Below, piece after piece: positions 1 to 5,332 of a stretch of 7,919 nucleotides of DNA. The stretch is from Geobacter sp. (lineage in GTDB: Bacteria; Desulfobacterota; Desulfuromonadia; Geobacterales; Geobacteraceae): the NCBI GenBank assembly GCA_003857395.1, contig RPRC01000262.1:1-7919 (forward strand), in the 5' to 3' direction. The position numbers were made by a program, and so were the translations under genes. Position 1 is the stretch's first letter. Every line of letters starts with the position of its first letter. The notes under the pieces were generated by a model. That model worked only from the letters and a program-made list of their open reading frames with translations, made no database searches and was not told where the DNA came from.

Positions 1-1
1 A

Positions 2-188
2 TCTGGAGTTTTCGTGATTCACGTCAAAGACCACAAACAGTACGACATGTTCAACCCATTCGAGCATTTGGGGCCGAAACGACTGGCGCTTCTGGAATCT
101 TCCTGGGCGCACCTGTTTCGGGAAGAGATCCTGCCCAAGCTTCCGGCGGAGAAACTGTTCCCCCTTTACTCAGAGCTTACGGGGCGTC
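2..188 (+). pseudogene. IS1182-type transposase, N-terminal fragment
   Basis: An open frame runs from the window edge; a GTG at 14 or an ATG at 47 could start it, and GTG 14 matches the usual N-terminus of the family (Met-Ile-His-Val at the beginning). About 58 residues are family-like: an HLGPKRLALLESSW segment followed by LFREEILPKLPAEKL and a Thr-Gly-Arg, which in intact IS1182/DUF772 transposases leads into a conserved Gly-Arg-Pro-x-Lys-Glu block. Here the match stops at Gly-Arg (182-187); the next residues are unrelated and a TAA stop follows at 206-208. The whole catalytic part is missing, so the product cannot transpose. The break coincides with what looks like the end of an IS21 element, so insertion of that element is the likely cause. 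Family assignment is from memory of the N-terminal pattern and is moderately sure. Confidence 0.6.
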
Positions 189-325
189 TGTCACTGGTAA
201 TGGAATAATGTACCAAAAGCGGGAATGAAAAGTGTACCACCCGGAATCCTGTGGTATCCCTTCCTTTGAAAGGAGGTGTGCCGATGATCTTTAAGGAGGT
301 GTACATGGACATTATTGCATTAAAC
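189..325 (+). mobile_element. IS21-family left-end remnant
   Basis: The segment starts TGTCAC at the exact point where the IS1182-type frame loses its match. It carries two copies of TGTACCA (209-215 and 233-239) whose starts are 24 bp apart, separated by a GCGGGAATGAAAAG-type spacer. IS21 elements typically begin with TG and carry several internal repeats near each end that bind the transposase. A strong ribosome binding site (AAAGGAGGTG, 269-278) and an istA-like start follow at 284. The right limit is set where the istA similarity fades, about 322-325. The rest of istA, istB and the right end are absent, so this is a dead remnant. Confidence 0.55.
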
Positions 326-370
326 TTTTCTTCTACACTTGCCGGTCAACCTGCTCCTGTAACTTGTTGA
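284..370 (+). pseudogene. istA: istA (IS21 transposase) N-terminal stub
   Basis: An ATG at 284 lies 5 bases after AAAGGAGGTG and encodes MIFKEVYMDIIAL, which fits the start of IS21-family IstA proteins (Met-Ile-x-x-Glu-Val-Tyr-Met-Asp-Ile). In intact proteins this leads into a helix-turn-helix and then a DDE catalytic core; here the match ends after about 12-13 residues, a further ~15 unrelated residues follow and the frame closes at TGA 368-370. The good RBS and start with no body argue for a deletion or a later insertion that removed the element downstream of about 322. No function is expected. Confidence 0.55.
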
Positions 371-416
371 AATTACGTGGTCGCTCTTTGATAAATCCTA
401 AAAAACCCGTTTTCAT
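333..416 (-). other. unassigned short open frame between IS remnants
   Basis: On the minus strand an ATG at 416 opens 27 codons (beginning MKTGFLGFIKERPRNF) and ends at TAG 335-333. The composition (charged, with Lys/Arg/Asn and a Gln-Glu-Gln stretch) looks protein-like rather than random, but I do not recognise it and see no clear ribosome binding site. The end of the frame sits close to the point where the IS21 remnant stops, so this may be the first codons of a host gene truncated by that rearrangement. It may equally be chance. Confidence 0.2.
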
Positions 417-423
417 GGTGCCA

Positions 424-450
424 ATATCCACAGGGTTATCCACTGGATAT
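424..450. repeat. 7-bp inverted repeat containing two DnaA-box-like nonamers
   Basis: ATATCCA (424-430) and TGGATAT (444-450) form a perfect inverted repeat around 13 bases. Within it are ATATCCACA (424-432) and TTATCCACT (436-444), each close to the DnaA box TTATCCACA (seven or eight of nine positions) and in the same orientation, 12 bp apart. It lies immediately to the left of the IS1634-family element and overlaps its candidate -35 box. Two imperfect boxes alone do not make an origin; no AT-rich unwinding region or origin gene is nearby. Confidence 0.3.
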
Positions 451-472
451 CTAGGTGTTTTGGCATTATAAT
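444..472 (+). promoter_or_regulatory. candidate promoter of the IS1634-family transposase
   Basis: A perfect -10 box TATAAT (467-472) is preceded at 17 bp by TGGATA (444-449), which matches four of six bases of the sigma70 -35 box. Transcription would begin near 479, about 16 bases before the ATG at 495. If the element starts near 452, the -35 box lies in flanking DNA, so the promoter would be a hybrid formed by insertion. This rests on the uncertain left border. Confidence 0.45.
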
Positions 473-494
473 GGTGTCCTAAGGAAAGTGCACC

Positions 495-611
495 ATGTTT
501 GCACGGGTAAAGAAGTCAGGTTCCTATCAGTATCTCCAGCTTGTCGAGAATCGCTGGGAGAACGGAAACTCACGCCAAAGTGTCATTACTACTCTCGGCC
601 GTTTGGATTAA
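495..611 (+). pseudogene. IS1634-family transposase, N-terminal piece ending in a premature stop
   Basis: An ATG at 495, 7 bases after AAGGAAA (481-487), encodes 38 residues starting MFARVKKSGSYQYLQLVENR and ending TTLGRLD before TAA (609-611). This is the normal N-terminal block of IS1634-family transposases, in which a Leu-Gly-Arg-Leu-Asp run leads without a break into the next segment. The following ATG at 612 is in the same reading frame. A single change of GAA (Glu) to TAA would explain the split, since family members often have Glu or Gln at this position. The piece has the only convincing ribosome binding site of the pair. Confidence 0.8.
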
Positions 612-2135
612 ATGGCCGAAAAAGGTGCTGTGGAATCTCTGATCCGTTCCCTTTCTCGCTTTTCCGAGAAGACCATGCTGATTCTTTCCGACCGAAGCAA
701 CGTTTCTGCATCCGCAAAGAAGATCGGTCCGGCCTTGATCTTTGAGCGCCTCTGGAAAGAACTGGGAATCGGTTCTATCGTTTCGTCCCAGGTGTCATCG
801 CGCAAGTTCGGCTTCTCTATAGAGAGGGCTTTGTTCCTAACAGTGCTGCACCGCCTCTTCGTTTCCGGCTCCGACCGTTGTTGCGAGAAATGGCGCAGGG
901 ATTACCTGATTCCCGGTGTGGAAGAACTGGAACTGCATCAGCTCTATCGCGCCATGGCCTTTCTGGGGGTAGAGCTTTCCGACCAGCAAGGTCGGCCCCC
1001 CTTTGCTCCCCGCTGCACCAAGGATGTAATTGAGGAGCAGATGTTCAATTATCGCCGTAATCTCTTCACTGATCTTGACCTGGTGTTTCTCGACACCACC
1101 TCGATCTACTTCGAGGGTCAGGGGGGAGAGACCATCGGTGAACTGGGACATACCAAGGATAATCGTTCCGATCTGAAGCAGATGATAGTTGGCGCTTTGC
1201 TGGATGATCGCGGCCGCCCGCTAGCCTGCGAAATGTGGCCGGGCAATACGGCGGATGTAACCAGCACCATCCCTGTAGTCACCCGGTTAAGGAAACGCTT
1301 CGGCGCGGGCAGATTCTGCATCGTCGCCGACCGGGGAATGATCAGCAAAACCACCATCGAAGAGCTTGAAAAGGAGCAACTCTCCTACATCCTCGGCGTC
1401 CGAATGCGTTTGGTGAAAGAGGTGAAAAATGATGTCCTCCTTGATACGGGAGGGTACGAGGAAGGCTACCCGGAAGGGGTATCCAGCAAAGACCCTTCTC
1501 CGCTCAAGGTGAAAGAGGTGACTGTCAACGGCACCCGATACATCGTCTGCCGCAATGACCGCCAGGCGCGAAAAGACAAAGCGGACCGCAATGCCATTGT
1601 TGAATCACTGAAGGAGAAAATAGCGAACTCTCCGGCAAAACTGATCGGCAACAAAGGGTATCGAGGCTTCCTGAAGGTCACGAAAGAGAGCATTCTCCTG
1701 GATGAAGACAAGATCAAGGCTGACGCCAAATTCGACGGCATCTGGGTACTCACCACCAACACGAAGTTAACTGCCCGAGACGTGGCGCTCAAGTACAAGG
1801 AACTCTGGATGGTGGAACAGACCTTCCGGGACATGAAGTCGGTCATAGATACCCGCCCCATTTATCACAAGCGGGATGCGACCATCCGAGGCCATGTCTT
1901 TTGCAGCTTCCTTGCCTTGGTCCTCAAAAAGGAACTGGACTACAGGCTGGTATCTCAAGGACTTCAGTTTGAATGGGCCGATATCAAGCATGACCTGAAG
2001 GAGCTCCAAGAGGTCATCCTGGAAGAAAACGGAGTCTCTCTGGCTATCAGAACTGAATGCCGGGGTGTCTGTGGGAAAGTGTTCAAGGCTGTAGGTGTTG
2101 CCGTGCCCCCGATGATCAGGGTACTCGAAAAGTAG
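612..2135 (+). CDS. IS1634-family DDE transposase, main part (507 aa)
   Basis: This would catalyse cut-and-paste movement of the surrounding element. The catalytic triad is visible: D161 in VFLDTTS, D240 in CIVADRGM, and E402 in the YKELWMVEQTFRDMKS block, which is the Y-R-E-K type signature of the IS4/IS1634 superfamily. Other family marks are GHTKDNRSDLKQ (179-190) and MWPGNTAD (208-215), with a long insertion between the second Asp and the Glu. The frame continues directly from the 38-residue piece at 495-611 after one TAA, so the ancestral protein was about 546 residues. ATG 612 has no Shine-Dalgarno sequence; expression would need reinitiation at TAA-ATG or read-through. Apart from the stop there is no frameshift and the C-terminus (AVGVAVPP) looks complete, so the lesion is recent or tolerated. 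Confidence 0.9.
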   Translation: MAEKGAVESLIRSLSRFSEKTMLILSDRSNVSASAKKIGPALIFERLWKELGIGSIVSSQVSSRKFGFSIERALFLTVLHRLFVSGSDRCCEKWRRDYLIPGVEELELHQLYRAMAFLGVELSDQQGRPPFAPRCTKDVIEEQMFNYRRNLFTDLDLVFLDTTSIYFEGQGGETIGELGHTKDNRSDLKQMIVGALLDDRGRPLACEMWPGNTADVTSTIPVVTRLRKRFGAGRFCIVADRGMISKTTIEELEKEQLSYILGVRMRLVKEVKNDVLLDTGGYEEGYPEGVSSKDPSPLKVKEVTVNGTRYIVCRNDRQARKDKADRNAIVESLKEKIANSPAKLIGNKGYRGFLKVTKESILLDEDKIKADAKFDGIWVLTTNTKLTARDVALKYKELWMVEQTFRDMKSVIDTRPIYHKRDATIRGHVFCSFLALVLKKELDYRLVSQGLQFEWADIKHDLKELQEVILEENGVSLAIRTECRGVCGKVFKAVGVAVPPMIRVLEK

Positions 2136-2191
2136 CAATAAAATTGGTTGTCAAAGAGCCGATTCCTGGTGCCAAGACCAAAATTGTGCCT

Positions 2192-2385
2192 TATAACCAT
2201 TTGATGTTGAAGACTATTTTAAATTTAACTGTAGAAGATCAGCTTGAGTATGTTTTTGCGGGCGTGATTTATCTCAATGGCGCACTGCCTTTTAGATAAT
2301 CCTGGACGGCCGTGATCCGCAGACGAACCTTTGGCACTTCTTCCGCCGCTCCCCGCTCGACGGTTCTACCCGTTCATCTCCACCA
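2192..2385. other. gene-free spacer between IS1634 element and selB terminator
   Basis: No gene can be assigned. On the plus strand a short open stretch from ATG 2203 to TAA 2297-2299 reads MLKTILNLTVEDQLEYVFAG and onward for 32 codons; it is AT-rich and protein-like in composition but has no ribosome binding site. A second stretch from about 2296 to 2385, GC-rich and open in another plus-strand frame (LDGRDPQTNLWHFFRRSPLD), also gives no recognisable product. The abrupt change in base composition near 2300 suggests a junction between two pieces of different origin. Confidence 0.3.
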
Positions 2386-2429
2386 AACAAAACAAGGGTT
2401 ACGACTAGTGTCGTAACCCTTGTTTTGTT
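2386..2429. terminator. perfect 20-bp stem-loop, bidirectional terminator downstream of selB
   Basis: Bases 2386-2405 pair perfectly with 2410-2429 around the loop TAGT. The outer half of the stem is A-rich on one side and T-rich on the other (TTGTTTTGTT), so read from either strand the hairpin ends in a U-rich tract. It begins 38 bases beyond the selB stop codon and would end selB transcription and also block read-through from the insertion-sequence side. Confidence 0.8.
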
Positions 2430-2467
2430 CCGGGCCTATCGCTCGGATTTACCTCTTTTTGTATTTC

Positions 2468-4378
2468 CTACCCCTTTCGCAGCACCCTTTTTTCACCCAC
2501 CCTGATGGTAACCTTTTCCTGGTCGAAATATTCGAGGAGCGGAATCATGTACTTCCGCGACAACCCGGTCAATTCCCGGAACTGTGGCGGGATAATCTCT
2601 CCCGTCTCCTGAAGGTGCGCAACCAATTTCTCCTGAAGTGACCGAAGCGGCTGGGGTGCATAGAAGATATCGGACTTGATCTTTACCGCTCGACCTTCAC
2701 GGGCCAGCAGGTTGAGGTGCTCCAGAACATCCTTCTCCCCGCACCGCACGTATTCGCACAACTCCTTGATGCCGGGCGGTTCAGCCCCGGCCGCTTGCAG
2801 GGCATTTTCCAGCTTGGTCTGGAGCCCGGCCTGATCAACAGAGGAAGAGGCCTTATGCCCTGGTTTCTTTACCAGATCCCGGTCGGCAAGGGCTTTCCCT
2901 TCCTTCTCCAGGGAAGCCAGTACCGGGCCGAAAAAGCGAAGGTCGCTGCGCTTCGGGATGCGAGCCTTCAACTCTTCCTTGCCGATGCCCTCCTTGAGCG
3001 GATTTTCCCGCAGATAATTCTCCAGACCGGCAAGCAATAGCGTCTTGAGTTCGGCAAAGGCTTCTTTTGAGAGAAAAATCCGCGGCTCCCGGACTACCTG
3101 CACAAGGAGCCCCTGGGAAAGAAGACCCGCCAGGGCGACTTCAGTCCTTTTTGCCGAGAGGCCGCTGCGGGTAATGATTTCCTCCAGCTTCAGTCCGGAA
3201 AGGAGCCGCTCCTTTGTCAGGAGCAGGATCTTGTCCGTATCCTCACCTTCCCCGAGCGCATTGAGAAGTTCGAGCGCCTGGGCGGAACGCCGCCTCCGGC
3301 GAGGCGGCGCAGGGTCGATCACCACCCCGCCGCCGACGGTAATCTGGGGAGAATAGCTTCGGACGATGAAACGATCACCGGGAAGAAGGAGAACCGGACT
3401 CTTGAGACGTAACTGGACAAAGGCAGAGCCTCCCGGATCCAGAATATCACGGTCAAGCAGAATCACCTGCGCCGGAACCTCATAGGTAGCTGAATGGAGT
3501 CGCAGCGTTGCCCGGTGCTTCAATTCCCGCGGTGCCGAAAAGAGGTAATCAATCCGTGCATCCACGGCACGGGTGGTGCGAAAGGCACCGCGGGGGACAA
3601 CTACATCACCGCGCAGCATGTCAGCATGTTCGACCCCCTGGATATTTACCGCAACCCGCTGCCCGGCCAGGGCATACTCCGCTTTTTGTCCGTGAGTCTG
3701 GACACTGCGTACCCGGGAGGTAAGGCCGGAAGGCAGGATTTCCACTTCGTCCCCGGTTGCGATTTCCCCTGACAGCAAAGTTCCGGTAACAACCGTCCCG
3801 AAACCAGCAACAGTGAACACCCGGTCAACGGGCAGGCGAAACGGGCCGTCAACCGATTTCTCAGGCACCTCGGCGGCCAGCTCTGCCAGGGCAGACTTCA
3901 GATCTTCAAGCCCGGCAGCCGTTTTCGAAGAAATCGGGATGATCGGCGCCTCCTCCAGAAAACTGCCCACCAGGTAATCGCGCACCTCTTCGACCACAAG
4001 CTGCTGCCAGTCCTCATCAACCATATCGCACTTGCTGAGGGCGACAAGCCCTTTCTTGACCCCGAGCAGCTGGCAGATCTCCAGATGCTCTCGCGTCTGG
4101 GGCATCACCCCTTCGTCTGCGGCTATCACCAACATGACCAGATCCATCCCTCCGACACCAGCCACCATTGCCCGGACAAACTTTTCATGGCCCGGCACAT
4201 CCACGATCCCGAACTGGGTTCCTCCCGGCACTTCCAGGTGGGCGAAGCCGAGTTCAATGGTAATGCCTCGCTCCTTTTCTTCCTTCAGACGGTCCGTGTC
4301 AATACCGGTCAGAGCCTTGACGAGAGAGGTCTTACCATGGTCGATATGTCCGGCGGTGCCAAGAATGAGGTGTTTCAT
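2468..4378 (-). CDS. selB: selenocysteine-specific translation elongation factor SelB
   Basis: SelB is the cytoplasmic GTPase that brings selenocysteinyl-tRNA(Sec) to the ribosome at in-frame UGA codons marked by a SECIS hairpin. The 636-residue product has the GTPase motifs in order: GHIDHGKT (10-17, P-loop), RGIT (37-40, switch I), DVPGH (60-64), SKCD (115-118, a variant of NKxD) and SS (150-151). EF-Tu-like beta-barrel domains follow to about 355, with [12 protein letters not shown] at 189-200 and the [19 protein letters not shown] block at 333-351. The C-terminal winged-helix array (about 365-636) ends in the conserved [20 protein letters not shown] segment that binds the SECIS RNA. Length is normal for the family. 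The start at 4378 gives the usual [17 protein letters not shown] opening, with AAAGGG 6 bases upstream. Neither selA, selC nor selD lies next to it; the gene appears to be transcribed alone. Confidence 0.97.
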   Translation of the reverse strand: MKHLILGTAGHIDHGKTSLVKALTGIDTDRLKEEKERGITIELGFAHLEVPGGTQFGIVDVPGHEKFVRAMVAGVGGMDLVMLVIAADEGVMPQTREHLEICQLLGVKKGLVALSKCDMVDEDWQQLVVEEVRDYLVGSFLEEAPIIPISSKTAAGLEDLKSALAELAAEVPEKSVDGPFRLPVDRVFTVAGFGTVVTGTLLSGEIATGDEVEILPSGLTSRVRSVQTHGQKAEYALAGQRVAVNIQGVEHADMLRGDVVVPRGAFRTTRAVDARIDYLFSAPRELKHRATLRLHSATYEVPAQVILLDRDILDPGGSAFVQLRLKSPVLLLPGDRFIVRSYSPQITVGGGVVIDPAPPRRRRRSAQALELLNALGEGEDTDKILLLTKERLLSGLKLEEIITRSGLSAKRTEVALAGLLSQGLLVQVVREPRIFLSKEAFAELKTLLLAGLENYLRENPLKEGIGKEELKARIPKRSDLRFFGPVLASLEKEGKALADRDLVKKPGHKASSSVDQAGLQTKLENALQAAGAEPPGIKELCEYVRCGEKDVLEHLNLLAREGRAVKIKSDIFYAPQPLRSLQEKLVAHLQETGEIIPPQFRELTGLSRKYMIPLLEYFDQEKVTIRVGEKRVLRKG

Positions 4379-4563
4379 GGGATACCCTTTTCACCACTAA
4401 GTTCGCTAGTGGCAGCGCAGAAAAATTCGCTTCGCGGTACTTCGGATAGGTTTGTGGAAAAGATGAAAGCCGGAAGAATGCTGTGCGGCTGTTCGCACGG
4501 CACACTTTCTCACTGAGGAAAATCGCGATCATCGCAATTACGCCAATATCAGGGCAGAAACTA
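4379..4563 (-). promoter_or_regulatory. selB leader with two hairpins
   Basis: Between the candidate promoter and the selB start lie about 180 bases without a convincing gene. Two stem-loops can be formed: a 9-bp stem (4479-4487 with 4494-4502, one G-U pair, 6-base loop), and a 6-bp stem (CCACTA 4394-4399 with TAGTGG 4407-4412, 7-base loop) only a few bases before the ribosome binding site. Neither is followed by a U-run, so they are not intrinsic terminators. The nearer one could affect access to the RBS; a SECIS-like role is possible but not shown, since no conserved SECIS primary sequence can be asserted. Confidence 0.4.
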
Positions 4564-4586
4564 GCCGATATCCAAGTAATTGTCAA
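4558..4586 (-). promoter_or_regulatory. candidate selB promoter
   Basis: Read on the minus strand, a perfect -35 box TTGACA (4586-4581) is followed after 17 bp by TAGTTT (4563-4558), which matches the -10 consensus at three of six positions. Transcription would start near 4551, giving a leader of roughly 170 bases. It lies after the terminator of the upstream gene, which supports separate transcription of selB. Confidence 0.45.
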
Positions 4587-4625
4587 GATAGCACTATGGT
4601 AGCGAATGGCCAGAGTTTTTGTCGT

Positions 4626-4659
4626 AAAAAAGGCCACGTCCTTGCGGAGATGGCCTTTT
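4626..4659 (-). terminator. intrinsic terminator of the rubredoxin-fusion gene
   Basis: AAAAGGCCA (minus strand, 4659-4651) pairs with TGGCCTTTT (4636-4628); after a 2-base internal mismatch three more pairs (4639-4641 with 4646-4648) close a TTGC/GCAA tetraloop. Read on the minus strand the stem ends in six T residues (4631-4626), as expected of a Rho-independent terminator. It is about 85 bases past the stop of the upstream gene. The A-tract on the other side means it may work in both directions. Confidence 0.8.
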
Positions 4660-4742
4660 GAGTATAATCTTCAACGGAGCTTCCGGATACGAAAATGAGC
4701 TATTGTAGCGTCTCTACCACTGCCCTTCTTTTTTACCAGTCC

Positions 4743-5168
4743 TCACATCCCACCGGTCTTTGGAGATAGAGCTACCCGGTCGCCATTTTTCAGGACGGTC
4801 TGGAAATCGACCTCGGTATTGTTAACGAAGACGATCATAACCGCTTCCATGGGGATATCCAGTTTCTCGACCAGATCATGAATGGTGGCGCCTTCAAACA
4901 ACTGGTGTTCCGTGCCTTCCCCCATGTCACAGGTCTCGGCTTTTCTCAGGGTCGTGAAGCATTTAACCGTAACCTTGATGGTCGGATGCCCTTGTTCGGA
5001 GGTCGGTTTTCCCACTTCTTTGACAAAGAAATTTTTTGACAGGCCACACAACGGGCAGACCCAGGAATCCGGCAAATCGGCGAAAGGAGTCATTGGCGCG
5101 ATACCCTGGGTCGCATCTCCTTTAACCGGGTCATAGACGTATTGGCACCTGCATTGATATCTATCCAT
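4743..5168 (-). CDS. rubredoxin fused to a MoaD/ThiS-like beta-grasp domain
   Basis: Residues 1 to about 52 are a rubredoxin, a small one-iron electron carrier of the cytoplasm: [24 protein letters not shown] and KNFF are typical. The iron ligands would be C6, C8, C38 and C41. The first knuckle is Cys-x-Cys-Gln rather than the usual Cys-x-x-Cys-Gly, one residue shorter. After a linker (53-63), residues 64-141 resemble MoaD/ThiS sulfur carriers: a VTVKCF strand, [17 protein letters not shown], and [15 protein letters not shown] near the end. The protein ends Gly-Gly-Met, one residue beyond the Gly-Gly that is adenylated and thiocarboxylated in sulfur carriers. ATG 5168 is preceded by AAAGGAGGAG at ideal spacing. 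The gene has its own promoter and terminator. A link to molybdenum or tungsten cofactor enzymes, such as aldehyde ferredoxin oxidoreductase, is inference; no such gene is in the window. Confidence 0.88.
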   Translation of the reverse strand: MDRYQCRCQYVYDPVKGDATQGIAPMTPFADLPDSWVCPLCGLSKNFFVKEVGKPTSEQGHPTIKVTVKCFTTLRKAETCDMGEGTEHQLFEGATIHDLVEKLDIPMEAVMIVFVNNTEVDFQTVLKNGDRVALSPKTGGM

Positions 5169-5172
5169 TTTT

Positions 5173-5182
5173 CTCCTCCTTT
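5173..5182 (-). promoter_or_regulatory. strong ribosome binding site of the rubredoxin-fusion gene
   Basis: AAAGGAGGAG on the minus strand lies 4 bases before the ATG at 5168, with the GGAGG core 6 bases away. It fixes the start codon and suggests efficient translation. Confidence 0.85.
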
Positions 5183-5235
5183 ATTGATCGTTGTTGCTAG
5201 GTTGAAAAACCCGGAGAAATCAAGCGGTATCTAAA

Positions 5236-5263
5236 ATTTTACTCGAAAATGCTTGGGTGTCAA
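5236..5263 (-). promoter_or_regulatory. strong sigma70-type promoter of the rubredoxin-fusion gene
   Basis: On the minus strand, TTGACA (5263-5258, six of six) and TAAAAT (5241-5236, five of six) are separated by 16 bp. Transcription would start near 5229, giving a leader of about 60 bases before the ATG at 5168. The match is the best promoter in the window and implies constitutive or high expression. No operator-like palindrome overlaps it. Confidence 0.75.
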
Positions 5264-5332
5264 CGTGCAATCCAGGGTCGCCAGCACTGATAGTCGGACG
5301 GGAAAAGGCCTATTTTACGAGTAAGTGCGAAG

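Larger units (their letters stand above)
452..2191 (+). mobile_element. IS1634-family insertion sequence (borders approximate)
   Basis: The element is defined by its single transposase gene (495-2135). The proposed ends are imperfect: the left reads AGGTG then TTTTGGCATT (453-467), and the complement of the right reads AGGCACAA then TTTTGGTCTT (2191-2174), so the shared core is AGG with a gap then TTTTGG. A length of about 1.74 kb suits the family, which usually spans 1.5-2 kb. No clean target-site duplication is visible at these borders, which may mean that the ends are placed wrongly or that one flank was rearranged after insertion. Confidence 0.5.

Noticed and set aside
424..444. Replication origin signalled by DnaA-like boxes
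   Set aside because: Only two imperfect boxes, no AT-rich unwinding element and no dnaA, dnaN or rep gene; kept only as a curiosity at the element border.
4085..4516. Plus-strand open frame of 143 codons across the selB start
   Set aside because: Most of it is antisense to the GTPase motifs of selB; no RBS or family similarity.
4332..4637. Minus-strand frame of 101 codons in the selB leader
   Set aside because: It starts inside the terminator stem of the upstream gene, has no RBS, overlaps the start of selB in another frame and has no recognisable motif.
4642..4668. Plus-strand TATAAT (4663-4668) as a promoter
   Set aside because: The only -35-like sequence (TTGCGG, 4642-4647) is 15 bp away and inside the terminator hairpin, and there is no plus-strand gene downstream.
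4379..4742. Possible tRNA(Sec) gene next to selB
   Set aside because: Hairpins are present, but no acceptor stem with a 3' CCA, no TTCGA-type T-loop and no UCA anticodon arm could be found together.
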